A DNA stretch of 64,000 bases from CAVQNQ01 sp963714205. GTDB taxonomy: Bacteria; Acidobacteriota; Terriglobia; Bryobacterales; Bryobacteraceae. Of the stretch, positions 36,851 to 45,306 are shown in pieces. Made by a program: the position numbers and the translations under genes. Every line of letters begins with the position of its first letter. The first letter of the stretch is position 1. The notes below the pieces were generated by a model. It was not told where the DNA came from. It was given only the letters and a program-made list of their open reading frames with translations, and did no database searches. The stretch lies in the NCBI GenBank assembly GCA_963714205.1, contig CAVQNQ010000006.1, forward strand, positions 310,001 to 374,000, read 5' to 3'.

Positions 36851-37436
36851 GCCCTCCTCCTCCCGCGGCCAGCACGCTCCCGGTCTTCTGGCGGGCCGCA
36901 ATATCAAACACGAGCTTGATCTGATCCTTGAGTTTGAGCGTTCCGCCGGCGACCGAGGGCCGCTTCATCCGGTAGTCGCTCAGCAGCACCGAAAACTCGC
37001 CATTGGCGCGCAACATATCGCCCAACACGGATACGCGCGCCGGAAAACGAAGCGGCCGCGTGACGCCATGCAAGGTCAAATTGCCTTCAAGTTCCACGCG
37101 CGGGCTGTGGGCGTCGCCGTGGGTCACTCTAACGCCGGTACTCTCGAAATCGATATCGGGGTACCGGGCCGTCTCCAGGACTTCGCGGTCCATGGTGCGT
37201 TTCATCTCGCGGCGATCCTTCTCGCTGGCTTGATTCTGCACTTCCAGACAGGCCGCCGGAATTCTCATGCGGAGCCAGGATCGCTCGGGCGCATCCGCAT
37301 CGAACCGTACATCCCCAGCCAGATCGCGGATCCCGATGATCGGGTCGTGGCCCAGAGCCGATAACATGCCGCCCGCGACTCCTAGTGCGGTGAAGCGGCT
37401 TACTCCGGGATCGATCGTGTAGTCTGAAGCGCTCAT
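36828..37436 (-). CDS. YceI-like lipocalin-fold protein in hydrogenase cluster
   Basis: 202 residues of the YceI family: a beta-barrel with the motifs YTIDPGVSRFTALGVAGG near the start, the YPDIDFESTGV strand, VELEGNLTLHGVTRPL and SVLLSDYRMKRPSVAG. YceI proteins bind isoprenoid chains such as quinones, but usually have a signal peptide; here there is none, so this one is cytoplasmic. It sits between the maturation protease (four-base overlap) and hypC, so a role near the hydrogenase, perhaps with a quinone or lipid, is plausible. That link is inference. Confidence 0.82.
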   Translation of the reverse strand: MSASDYTIDPGVSRFTALGVAGGMLSALGHDPIIGIRDLAGDVRFDADAPERSWLRMRIPAACLEVQNQASEKDRREMKRTMDREVLETARYPDIDFESTGVRVTHGDAHSPRVELEGNLTLHGVTRPLRFPARVSVLGDMLRANGEFSVLLSDYRMKRPSVAGGTLKLKDQIKLVFDIAARQKTGSVLAAGGGGHVPGDSG

Positions 37437-37957
37437 GCCGCCACTCCGGCCCGGGATTCGCCGGCGATCTTCGCCACTAGCGATTCGATGACGCCGATGG
37501 CCACGTCAACCGCGGCCTCGACGGGAGCGCTCAGGCCGAACGCCCCTTCTTCCTGGTCGCCAAACGTGGCCGGCTCGCAACCCACCATCAGGATTCGCTT
37601 GGGTTGTCCGCCCAGCGCCCGCACCGTTTCCAGCACGCGCATGGGGTTCATGCCGTGAGTCTCTATCTGGACCGGTCCGGCCTCCGCGCCGTCTGGTTCT
37701 TCATCACCTCCGCTGTCGATCTCGACGACATAGACCGTGCCGGGCTCGCCGCCCTGCGCGGTGGTGTCCACCAGGATCGCGACATCGTAATCCATCAGCG
37801 TATAAGCGAGATCGAAACCGCGAATACCGAAATCGACCACGCGAACGCCATCTGGCAAAGCGCGCTGCGACATACGGCGCGCCACTTCGACGCCGAAGGC
37901 ATCATCGCCCAGAAAAATATTGCCGATACCCGCGACCAGTATTCGCGCTCCGTTCAT
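37433..37957 (-). CDS. NiFe hydrogenase maturation protease (HyaD/HupD type)
   Basis: 174 residues. This endopeptidase removes the C-terminal tail of the large subunit after nickel insertion. Family motifs: VAGIGNIFLGDDAFGVEV with the nickel-sensing residues (Glu in GVEVA; Asp in GDDAF), VVDFGIRGFDLAYTL, VDTTAQGG and ETHGMNP (His ligand). The large subunit in this cluster has a 23-residue tail after its DPCLPCGVH motif, which is the expected substrate. Coupled by four-base overlaps to both the YceI gene downstream and the small gene upstream. Confidence 0.92.
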   Translation of the reverse strand: MNGARILVAGIGNIFLGDDAFGVEVARRMSQRALPDGVRVVDFGIRGFDLAYTLMDYDVAILVDTTAQGGEPGTVYVVEIDSGGDEEPDGAEAGPVQIETHGMNPMRVLETVRALGGQPKRILMVGCEPATFGDQEEGAFGLSAPVEAAVDVAIGVIESLVAKIAGESRAGVAA

Positions 37958-38271
37958 TGCGCTTCTCCTTCCCTCTCCAGCGGCTCGACTTCCTCGAGGC
38001 CGAAAAAGAAGCGATGGCCGGGTTGGCGCAGCAGCCCCATGTCCCGCCCCGGATCCTCCTCCAGCACCACGGCAAGCTGAAATTGGCCCTCATAGTTCTG
38101 CTCGATGGATTCGATTGCCGCTACCTTCCCCGCGAGCGCCATATCGAGAACGTCGCCGCCCTTACGCGGGCGCAGCCGGACGCGGCTGCCGGCCTTCAAC
38201 TCGACGCCCTGGACGAGCAGGTGGTCCACGGGCGTCTTGTCTTCCAGAAGCAGAAACTCCCACTCGTTCAT
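37954..38271 (-). CDS. Small hydrogenase-cluster protein, function unknown
   Basis: 105 residues, mostly predicted beta strand (KAGSRVRLRPRKGGDVLDM, QFQLAVVLEEDPGRDMG), without cysteine or membrane segment. I do not recognise the family. ATG 38271 has GGAGGAG just upstream and overlaps the stop of the previous gene by four bases; its own stop overlaps the protease start likewise, so it is made in step with the maturation proteins. Probable role in assembly of the hydrogenase; no more can be said from sequence. An upstream in-frame start at 38295 is possible but less well placed. Confidence 0.75.
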   Translation of the reverse strand: MNEWEFLLLEDKTPVDHLLVQGVELKAGSRVRLRPRKGGDVLDMALAGKVAAIESIEQNYEGQFQLAVVLEEDPGRDMGLLRQPGHRFFFGLEEVEPLEREGEAQ

Positions 38272-39155
38272 GACTCCTCCTCGGAAGCGCGCCATCCGCG
38301 CAGAACGCCGTGCAGTTTCATGAGCTGCTCCTGGGGAAGCGCTTCGGTGCGCTCGAGTATGCGGCGCGCATGATCGCCGGCCTGGCGCATTTCACGCTTC
38401 TCGTCGTCGGTCAGGGTAAGAATGCGCAGTGTCAGGATCTCATCGATCTCGGTGCCGTCGCAGAGATCGCCGGGACTCTCCTCCGCGATTTGCGGGTAGT
38501 CGTACAGAATGATGGGCGAAGAAAGCATCGCGTCTCGTTCGCCGGCGTTGCCTACCAACGCCGGCCAGGCGCCCGCATTCCGGCATCCGGCGGCAGCTTC
38601 GCGGAAGCGCTCCGGCGGATCGAGAAGCGAAATAAACTCGCCGTCCTTCACGGCCAGAATGGTGTGCGTGGACGCCAGAGAGAACGGCAGCACCTCGTCG
38701 CGGCTTTGCGGTTCCAGGCCTGCGAGAGCGGTGTGGTTTAAGACGCGCACGGCCAGCCGGTAGAGATCGTCCTCGAGACGCACGGCCGAGATTTCCACCG
38801 CTCCTTCGATGGGTGGGAAGCGGAACTGCTCGCGCCGCGGCTCCTCCGGCAGGCCGGCGAGGCTCGAATCCGCGAGCCGCACTTCGCGCTCTGTGGCTTC
38901 CTGCCAGTTGGGAGAGGCTTCCACTTGCAGGAATCTCACTCGAAAGTCGAGGCTCGCGGAACCTCCCGAAACCAGGCACTCGGTCCGCATCTCGGATGTT
39001 TCGGCGCCGCGTTCCCGTTCGCTGAAAGCCGGCGGAACCAGAACTCCGAAATTGAAGCGCCGCTGGTTTTTCGTGGCCGACAGGCGGTAGGGATAAAGAA
39101 TGTATCCCTCGTAGAGCACGGCGTTAGCGACCTTCTCGATGGCAGACAAATTCAC
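38268..39155 (-). CDS. Conserved hydrogenase-cluster protein, function unknown
   Basis: About 295 residues, soluble, few cysteines. The N-terminal NAVLYEGYILYPYRLSATKN is a conserved element that I associate with unnamed proteins in group 1h hydrogenase clusters of soil bacteria. The middle contains RVLNHTALAGLEPQSRDEVL and THTILAVKDGEFISLLDPP. The start is a GTG at 39155, which overlaps the stop of the DUF6084 gene by four bases (GTGA) and has AAGGGG seven bases upstream; the longer frame to 39209 is rejected for that reason. Function unknown; position implies assembly or electron transfer support. Confidence 0.78.
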   Translation of the reverse strand: MNLSAIEKVANAVLYEGYILYPYRLSATKNQRRFNFGVLVPPAFSERERGAETSEMRTECLVSGGSASLDFRVRFLQVEASPNWQEATEREVRLADSSLAGLPEEPRREQFRFPPIEGAVEISAVRLEDDLYRLAVRVLNHTALAGLEPQSRDEVLPFSLASTHTILAVKDGEFISLLDPPERFREAAAGCRNAGAWPALVGNAGERDAMLSSPIILYDYPQIAEESPGDLCDGTEIDEILTLRILTLTDDEKREMRQAGDHARRILERTEALPQEQLMKLHGVLRGWRASEEES

Positions 39156-39799
39156 GGTCGCACCCCTTCCTCCACGCGTTCGAGCAGTTCTTCCACGGTC
39201 TGTTCCCACGTGGGAATTCCGTGCTGCGTTTTATGCCGGCAGAGCCGCTCGAAGATGTCGCGCCGCAGGCAGAGCCAGGCGCTGTTGGGGTAGTAGATGT
39301 CCATCATTCGGGTCCAGGTTTTCAAAAGCAGCCGGAATTTCGCTTCCCGATCCCACGAGATGGGCGCGACCTGCATGTTCCCATCGGCGGCTTCGTAAAA
39401 AACGGAGCCGCTGAATTGGAAACACAGCGAAATTTCGCCTTCCTGCAAGCCCTGGAAATACTTCACCACGGCGATGTTGAAATCGAATGTGCAGGGCACC
39501 TGCAACTCAGCCAGCGTGCTGCCCGTGAACTCGGGAACGATCGCGCTCGCGTGGGTCCATAACATGGTGCGCAACGTCTGGCCCCAACGGTGAGGCTCGC
39601 CGAACAGGTCCCCAAGGCTGGCTTGCTCGCCGGAGTTGTAGCTCCGTCGCGTGGCCTCGATCTGAATTTGGCACCGTAGGGCGACGGCGTGCACGCGCTC
39701 CTTCTGGGCGTTTGTCACGCGGACTTGGAACGCGAGCAGCGGCGATACGGCAAACGGCACCGCCCCGGCACTTTCGATGCGAAAACTGAGATCAGGCAT
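39152..39799 (-). CDS. DUF6084-like hydrogenase-associated protein
   Basis: 215 residues. The protein has the features I recall for DUF6084: start PDLSFRIESAGAVPFA, a beta-sandwich-like first half, a middle motif TMLWTHASAIVPEFTGST and a tryptophan/tyrosine-rich C-terminal part (MMDIYYPNSAWLCLRRDIFE). The family is confined largely to clusters of high-affinity NiFe hydrogenases. No enzymatic motif is visible. It overlaps the DUF5947 gene by eight bases and the next gene by four. The family name is from memory and should be confirmed. Confidence 0.8.
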   Translation of the reverse strand: MPDLSFRIESAGAVPFAVSPLLAFQVRVTNAQKERVHAVALRCQIQIEATRRSYNSGEQASLGDLFGEPHRWGQTLRTMLWTHASAIVPEFTGSTLAELQVPCTFDFNIAVVKYFQGLQEGEISLCFQFSGSVFYEAADGNMQVAPISWDREAKFRLLLKTWTRMMDIYYPNSAWLCLRRDIFERLCRHKTQHGIPTWEQTVEELLERVEEGVRP

Positions 39800-40442
39800 G
39801 AGGCCCTCCGCCGGCCGAGCCGGCCCGTTCCTTAAGGCCCGCGAAGAAACTCCTCAGTTCCGCCCAGACCTCCGCGCCGCCCGTAAATCCTCGCCACTGC
39901 GCGCGGATCAGCCCCACCAGCCGGTAGCACTCGTCGATGGGTAGCAGGTAATACTCCGGCGTCGGATACCCGTGGGACGGGCCCAGCCGGTTGACGAGCA
40001 GCGCTTCCACATCGGCTTCCATGCCGCCGAGCACCGGATTCGCTGCGGCGATCTCGCCCCACGTCTCGAGCGCCAGTTGAGATTCCGGCGCGCCCGCGGG
40101 GCTGGGATACAAGGTGACCATGCGCTTCTCGGGGCTGCTCTCGAAAAAGAAAGCCACGTTGATAGGGATCAGCAGGCTTTCCCACTGCGCGTCCGTTAGG
40201 CGGAAATCGTCTAGAAAGCGGGTGCGCCGGGGCACGCGCTTGAAGCGCGCCGGGCCCTCAGCGCAGAAAAGAATGCCGCAGGCGTCGCATGCGCAAATCA
40301 GCTTGCGCGCCAGCGGCTCCATGAGGTGCGGATGATCGGCCCTCAGCGCGGCGCCGCACAACTCGCACCGCTCCAGGGGCCGGCTCTGGCGGACGAAACG
40401 GCGCAAGACGCCCAGCGTGTGGGGGACGCCGGCCGCGCTCAT
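39792..40442 (-). CDS. DUF5947-like zinc-ribbon protein in hydrogenase cluster
   Basis: 216 residues. Near the N-terminus a probable zinc or iron knuckle is seen: CELCGAALRADHPHLMEPL followed by CACDACGILFC. The rest has WESLLIPINVAFFF and PEYYLLPIDECYRLVGLIR, features that I associate with DUF5947, a family found beside group 1h hydrogenases. It could be a metal-binding or electron-transfer assembly factor. ATG 40442 overlaps the stop of the NifU-like gene by four bases. Confidence 0.8.
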   Translation of the reverse strand: MSAAGVPHTLGVLRRFVRQSRPLERCELCGAALRADHPHLMEPLARKLICACDACGILFCAEGPARFKRVPRRTRFLDDFRLTDAQWESLLIPINVAFFFESSPEKRMVTLYPSPAGAPESQLALETWGEIAAANPVLGGMEADVEALLVNRLGPSHGYPTPEYYLLPIDECYRLVGLIRAQWRGFTGGAEVWAELRSFFAGLKERAGSAGGGPHA

Positions 40443-40993
40443 ACGGCGCCCTTCATCTCGGTCAGCAGGGATAGAGGCACAAAAGCGCCGCGCGATTCCA
40501 TCTCCTCGAGCCCTTCGATCTCGAGGTGTTCGGTATCGGGAGCCGCGGCGTAAATCGCGTCCTCCACGGCCGCCTTGAGAGAAGCGGCGGACGCCCCATG
40601 GCTCGCCACGCCGGCCCCGACACGCAGCCTGACGGCGCCTTCATCGACGCTTATCAGATCGATCCGATGGCCGTGCTTGCGCAGGCGCGGTTCCAGTTTT
40701 TCCAGAGCCCTCCGCACGCGGGCTTCGAGATCCAGCGGGTGGATGCCGTAGAGCACGAGCAGGCTGCCCACCAGGTCGTCGCGGCCGAATTTATCCGCTA
40801 TGTCGCGCCCCGCCGCGCCCGCGGCGGATGCCATTTCGAGCATCCGCTCGAGCGCGGCGCCGTGCAGATCCATCAGCGCCTCAACCAGCTCCCTGGCGGT
40901 CGCCAGGATGGCCGGATCGCCCGACGCCCCAAGTTTAGCCACCAATTCTTCGATGCGCCGGGCCTGCGAAGGGACCTCGTTTGTATTGTGCAT
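40439..40993 (-). CDS. NifU-like (Nfu) protein lacking the Fe-S cysteines
   Basis: 184 residues. The C-terminal part has the NifU C-terminal fold: GSLLVLYGIHPLDLEARVRR, LEPRLRKHGHRIDLISVDEGA and SLKAAVEDAIYAAAPD. In Nfu domains the Fe-S cluster is held by CxxC in a G-C-x-x-C-P-S-S loop. Here the loop reads GAGVASHGAS (residues 126-135): Val129 and His132 replace the two cysteines, and no other cysteine exists in the protein. It cannot carry a cluster in the normal way. It starts 16 bases after the hydrogenase large subunit ends, so it was probably recruited as a structural or delivery factor. Confidence 0.82.
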   Translation of the reverse strand: MHNTNEVPSQARRIEELVAKLGASGDPAILATARELVEALMDLHGAALERMLEMASAAGAAGRDIADKFGRDDLVGSLLVLYGIHPLDLEARVRRALEKLEPRLRKHGHRIDLISVDEGAVRLRVGAGVASHGASAASLKAAVEDAIYAAAPDTEHLEIEGLEEMESRGAFVPLSLLTEMKGAV

Positions 40994-41008
40994 AGTCTGG
41001 CCGGAACG

Positions 41009-42819
41009 TTACGACTGCACTCCGAAGGTGGGCGAGTGAACCGCCTCGAGCACCTTGCCGTTGCCCAGGTACATGTGCACGCCGCAGGGCAGGCACGGAT
41101 CGAAGCTGCGCACCGCGCGCATGATGTCGATGCCCTTGAAGTTGTCGCGGCCCGTTCTCCTCGAAGATCGGCGTATTCTGCACCGCGTCTTCGTATGGCC
41201 CCGGCGTGCCGTAGATATCGCGCGGGTTGGCGTTCCACGGCGTCGGCGGATAGGGATGGTAATTGGCGATCTTGCCCGTCGCGGATCACCACGTGGTGCG
41301 ACAGCACGCCGCGGACCGCCTCGTGGAAGCCGCAGCCGATGGCCTCCTCCGGCACCTTGAAATCGGTCCAGGTCTTGGTCCGGCCGGCGTGCAGCTCCTC
41401 CAGCGCCTTGTTCGGCGAAGTGCAGAGCGGCAGGCGGCGGCATAGGCCTGGAAGTAGGTGCGGGCGCGGTCGCGCTCGATGGCGTTGCTCCACTTCGGGA
41501 TCTTCCACTCGAATTCCGACCTCCGGCAACGATAGCGGTCTTGGGCAGATAGATCTTCACGCTGTGGCCGGTGGCCTTGATGTAGCCGATGTCCACCAGC
41601 CCGGCGAGCGCCGTCGCCCACAGACGGGCGATCGGGCCGCCGCCGGTGTCGAGCGCCAGGTAATCGCCGGTGCGCTTGTCGTACCAGCGCGGCGACATCA
41701 CCCAGGTGTACTTGCCCTCGAAGTCGCGCTTCTGCGGCCGCGGGATGGTGGTCTGGTTCCAGGGATGCCGCTTGATCGACCGGATTGCCCAGCGGGTCGG
41801 TCTTGACGAACGTCTCGCCGTTCCTCCCAGTCGTCGTAATACGAGCTGCCGAGCAGGATGCGGATGTTGAGGTTGATGTCCACCAGGTTCGTGGTGACCA
41901 GCTTGCCGTCCACGACCACGCCCGGCGTGACGAACATCGCGTTGCCCCAGTCGGTCATGTTCTTGTAGGTGTAGTCGCAGACGCTCGGGATTGTTGAACG
42001 ATCCCCAGCAGCCGAGCAGGATGCGCCGCTTGCCGACTTCTTCGTAGCCGGGCAGCGCCTCGTAGAAGAAGTCGAACAGGTCGTCGTGCAGCGGCACGCA
42101 CTTTCTTCATGAACTCCACGTACTTCATCAGCCGGACCAGGTAGTCGGTGAAGAGCTGGACGGTCGGCACCGTGCCGACGCCGCCGGGGTAGAGCGTGGA
42201 GGGATGCACGTGGCGGCCCTTCCATCAGGCAGAACATCTCGCGGGTCAGCGGCTCATCTGCAGCGCTTCGCGATAGAACTCGCCCGCTGAACGGATTCAG
42301 CGCGCGCATGATGTCGGCGATGGTGCGGTAGCCGTGCGCATCGGCGTGCGGGGCTCGCGTGGCTTCGGCCTTGGCCAGACACGCCGGGGTTGGTCTCCTT
42401 GACCATCTGCTCGCAGAAATCCACGCCGACCAGGTTGTCCTGGAAGATGTTGTGGTCGAACATGTACTCGGCGGCCTCGCCGAGGTTGACGATCCACTCG
42501 CCGATGTGCCGGCGGCCTGACGCCGAAGGCCATGTTCTGGGCGTAGGTGGCGCAGGTCGCGTGGTTGTCGCCGCAGATGCCGCAGATGCGGCTGGTGATG
42601 AAGTGGGCGTCGCGCGGGTCCTTGCCCTTCATGAAGATGCTGTAGCCGCGGAAGATCGACGAGGTGCTGTGGCACTCCGCGACCTGGCGGTTTTCGAAAT
42701 CGATCTTGGTGAAGATGCCCAGGCTGCCCACGATGCGGGTGATCGGGTCCCAGTTCATCTCCACCAGTCTTCTTTGACTGGTGGAAGTTTCCACCATGGT
42801 TCCAGTTATGAGTGCTCAT
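41009..42819 (-). pseudogene. hhyL: NiFe hydrogenase large subunit, group 1h type, 16 frameshifts as sequenced
   Basis: About 598 codons when the frames are joined. ATG 42819 (ATGA overlap with the small subunit stop) starts MSTHNWNHGGN. Both NiFe-site motifs are intact: RICGICGDNHATC near residue 75 and DPCLPCGVH near the end, followed by a tail for protease cleavage. Reading needs frame changes near 42772, 42511, 42379, 42283, 42257, 42220, 42101, 41985, 41820, 41776, 41527, 41515, 41430, 41412, 41276 and 41152: fifteen extra bases and one missing (42257). The length (3n+2) fits this count. No substitution in a key motif was seen. The enzyme type oxidises atmospheric H2. Dense indels without other decay point to a local sequence-quality problem rather than an old pseudogene. 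Confidence 0.85.
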
Positions 42820-43903
42820 CGCGTCTCCTTTAGGCTGAATAGGTCCTTGCCTGATAGCCGGTGGTAAGTTCCGGTCGGTTGATGCCGCCACTTCGGCTCT
42901 TTGTTGACCGTGGCGTTAGTAAACGAGCGCAGCGTCCTGACCGCACGGCCGTAAATGCCCACGGTGCCAGCGGACAGCTTCGCTCCCGGCGGCTCGTCCA
43001 TGAACGGCATGAACTTGTCGGGGAAGCCGGGCATGGTGCAGCCGATGCAGATGCCGCCGACGTTGGGGCAGCCGCCGATCCCGGCCATCCAGCCGCGCTT
43101 GGGCACGTTGCAGTTCACCACCGGCCCCCAGCAGCCGAGCTTCACAATGCACTTCGGGGAGCCGTACTCGCTCGGCGAAATCGCCCTGCTCGTAGTAGCC
43201 GGCGCGGTCGCAGCCTTCGTGCACGGTCGCGCCGAACAGCCAGGTGGGCCGCAGCTGGTCGTCGAGCGGGATCATCGGCGCCAGCCCCGCCACCTGGTAC
43301 AGCAGATAGAGCAGCGTCTCCATGAAGTTGTCCGGCTGTACCGGGCAGCCGGGGACATTGACGATCGGGAGGCCGGCTTTGGACCGCCAGTCCCAGCCCA
43401 GATAGTCGGCCAGGCCCATGCAGCCGGTCGGATTGCCCTGCATCGCGTGAATGCCGCCGTAAGTGGCGCAGGTGCCGGCGGCGACCACCGCCAGGGCCTT
43501 GGGCGCGAGCCGGTCGATCCACTCGTTGGTCGTGATCGGCTGGCCGGTATCGTGATTCGGTACCCAGCGCCGCCCAGTAGCCTTCCTTCTTGATCTTTTC
43601 GTTGGGGATCGACCCCTCGACCACCAGAACGAAGGGATCGAGCTTGCCTTCGTCCGCCAGGTACCAGTACTTCATGAAATCGTCGCCGACCTCGTATGCG
43701 AGGACCGGGTTATGAAGGTGAACCTTGGGCAGCCCGGGTATGGCGCCCATTACGACTTCCTCGACGCTGGGCTGACTCGCCGCAGTGATGGAAACGGAGT
43801 CCCCATCGCAGCTCAGACCCGCTGTCATCCAAACGATGTGTATCTCGGGGACCGGAGACGGTCTTTGAGTTTTGCGACCGTACGGAACGGTTTCCTCTGG
43901 CAT
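42816..43903 (-). pseudogene. hhyS: NiFe hydrogenase small subunit, group 1h type, two frameshifts as sequenced
   Basis: About 361 codons. ATG 43903 has AAGGAGG eight bases upstream. Cluster-binding motifs are intact: WMTAGLSCDGDSVS (proximal cluster Cys), AGTCATYGGIHAM, NVPGCPVQPDNFMETL, TVHEGCDRAGYY, CWGPVVNCNVPKRGW and CIGCTMPGFPDKFMPF. The protein has no Tat signal, as usual in group 1h enzymes. Frame changes are needed near 43552 (extra base after ALGTES) and 43170 (extra base after DFAE); the length 3n+2 fits two insertions. It is the first gene of the hydrogenase operon and carries electrons from the large subunit toward the respiratory chain. Confidence 0.87.
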
Positions 43904-44238
43904 GCTTGCCCCTCCTTGTTCTTCGCAGCAGTTGATTGGCTATGACACCAAAGCCCGGCGCGCAGGCAACATCCCTGAACCGATTGTAGGAGCGGAGTTT
44001 ACGATGCCTCAATAGGGAAATGGGTGAGGTTTGCGAAGATAAGTCCGGGATTTTTCTGGGGAGCGTGCGTTGCCTGACTATCCAGTTCCTGGTCGGTGAG
44101 ATCTGGAACGGTGTGGCGTATATTTACGCCGGCCCTGCCTGACGAAGGGGCGATCGGTATGTCTTTTCGAAAAGCTACCACGCGCGGCGCGACGCTTAGC
44201 CGGGAAATTCGGGGCCTTCCCTTTGCGCGGGGGTCCAA
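43904..44238. other. 335-bp gene-free region upstream of the hydrogenase operon
   Basis: No plausible gene. The right part (about 44160-44238) follows the end of cheW, which is also on the minus strand; the left part holds the hydrogenase promoter candidate at 43983-44012 and an 80-base leader. I found no sigma-54 element and no strong terminator; a weak GGGAA/TTCCC hairpin lies near 44201-44220. Confidence 0.5.
43983..44012 (-). promoter_or_regulatory. Promoter of the hydrogenase operon
   Basis: Minus strand TTGAGG (44007-44012), 18-bp spacer, TACAAT (43983-43988), 79 bases before the small-subunit ATG. A sigma70-type element; nothing suggests nitrogen- or sigma-54-type control. Confidence 0.5.
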
Positions 44239-44757
44239 TCAGCGGAGAAGCGTGTCGAAGCCTTTCAATTCCTGAGTGGACATCACTTTGTCGATCTCCA
44301 AAAGGATCTTCACTTTGCCTTTTACCTTCGCCATCCCCAACAGGTATTGGCCGGCGAGATTCTCTCCGAAATTGGGGGTGTCTTCGATTTCCGGAGCGGT
44401 CAGGTTGAGTACCTCCGAGACGCCGTCCACCACGATTCCCATCGGCATCGTGGCGGCTTCGCCTTGCACTTGGGCGACGATGATGCAGGTGCGCTGAGTG
44501 TATTCGGCCGCCTCCATTCCGAACTTGAGGCGGAGATCGATCACCGGCACCACCTTGCCCCTCAGGTTGATCACGCCCTTGATGTACGGAGGCGTCTGCG
44601 GCACCGCGGTGATATCCTGAAGGCCCATGATTTCGCGCACCTTCACGACGCGAATACCGAACTCCTCGTTGGCGAGTTGAAAAGTCAAGTACTTGCCGGC
44701 GCGCGCATCAACCTGCGGCGCCGCGCTTTCGCGGCTGGCGAGCATAGTAGGGGGCAT
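44239..44757 (-). CDS. cheW: Chemotaxis coupling protein CheW
   Basis: 172 residues. After a 20-residue tail the CheW SH3-like fold is complete: YLTFQLANEEFGIRVVKVRE, VPQTPPYIKGVINLRGKVVP, DLRLKFGM and GIVVDGVSEVL. CheW links chemoreceptors to the CheA kinase. Here it follows cheX and cheY by 18 bases, with no receptor or CheA gene nearby, so it may serve a chemosensory system encoded elsewhere or a non-motility signalling pathway. Confidence 0.92.
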   Translation of the reverse strand: MPPTMLASRESAAPQVDARAGKYLTFQLANEEFGIRVVKVREIMGLQDITAVPQTPPYIKGVINLRGKVVPVIDLRLKFGMEAAEYTQRTCIIVAQVQGEAATMPMGIVVDGVSEVLNLTAPEIEDTPNFGENLAGQYLLGMAKVKGKVKILLEIDKVMSTQELKGFDTLLR

Positions 44758-44775
44758 AACATTTCCTCTTCCGAG

Positions 44776-45306
44776 TCAGACTTCGATCCCGCAGGCTTGC
44801 GGAATCGAGTGGTAGACGGCGTGAGCGGCGCGCTCTTTGGGCGCCAGGCAGACCTTCACCAGCAGCAACTCACCGTCCCAATGGAACCGCGCCACGGTCC
44901 ACTCGTTGGTGCCGGCGCTCTTAGTTTTGAAATTCCGGCCGAACACCACCGTGGGGATGCTCAGGCCCAGCGGACCCACGTGCTTCTCCAGTTCCGTCTT
45001 GACGCTGCCTACGATCATGTTGGTCAGTTCAGCCACCGCGTCGAGAACTTCCTCGTTCACCGCGGAGGTTTCGGTCATCAACATGTGGTCGCATATCCGG
45101 CAGGCCAGCACGGGCGAGCAGGCCAGGCTTCCCGTTCCAACCCAGGATCCCGCCAGCCCAATGAAGGAAACCACGCCGTCGTTGGCCTCGGGTGCGCTGT
45201 TCTCCACCGAAATCTCGCCCACGCCGAGATCCACGCCCAGCATCGTGGAAAATACGTCGGTGATGGACCGGCTCAAATACTCGATAATGAGTTCGTCAAT
45301 TTTCAT
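44776..45306 (-). CDS. cheX: CheX-family CheY-P phosphatase
   Basis: 176 residues. The protein fits the CheX/CheC fold, with the phosphatase motif region NEEVLDAVAELTNMIVGSVK (Glu and Asn of the ExxN motif) and a C-terminal strand pair ending in VAR...LLLVKVCLA. CheX dimers dephosphorylate CheY-P. The ATG at 45306 overlaps the cheY stop by four bases, which couples the phosphatase to its substrate. Confidence 0.87.
   Translation of the reverse strand: MKIDELIIEYLSRSITDVFSTMLGVDLGVGEISVENSAPEANDGVVSFIGLAGSWVGTGSLACSPVLACRICDHMLMTETSAVNEEVLDAVAELTNMIVGSVKTELEKHVGPLGLSIPTVVFGRNFKTKSAGTNEWTVARFHWDGELLLVKVCLAPKERAAHAVYHSIPQACGIEV

Noticed and set aside
41009..43903. Programmed ribosomal frameshifting in the hydrogenase genes
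   Set aside because: Eighteen sites without a shared slippery sequence cannot be recoding; sequence error or mutation is simpler.
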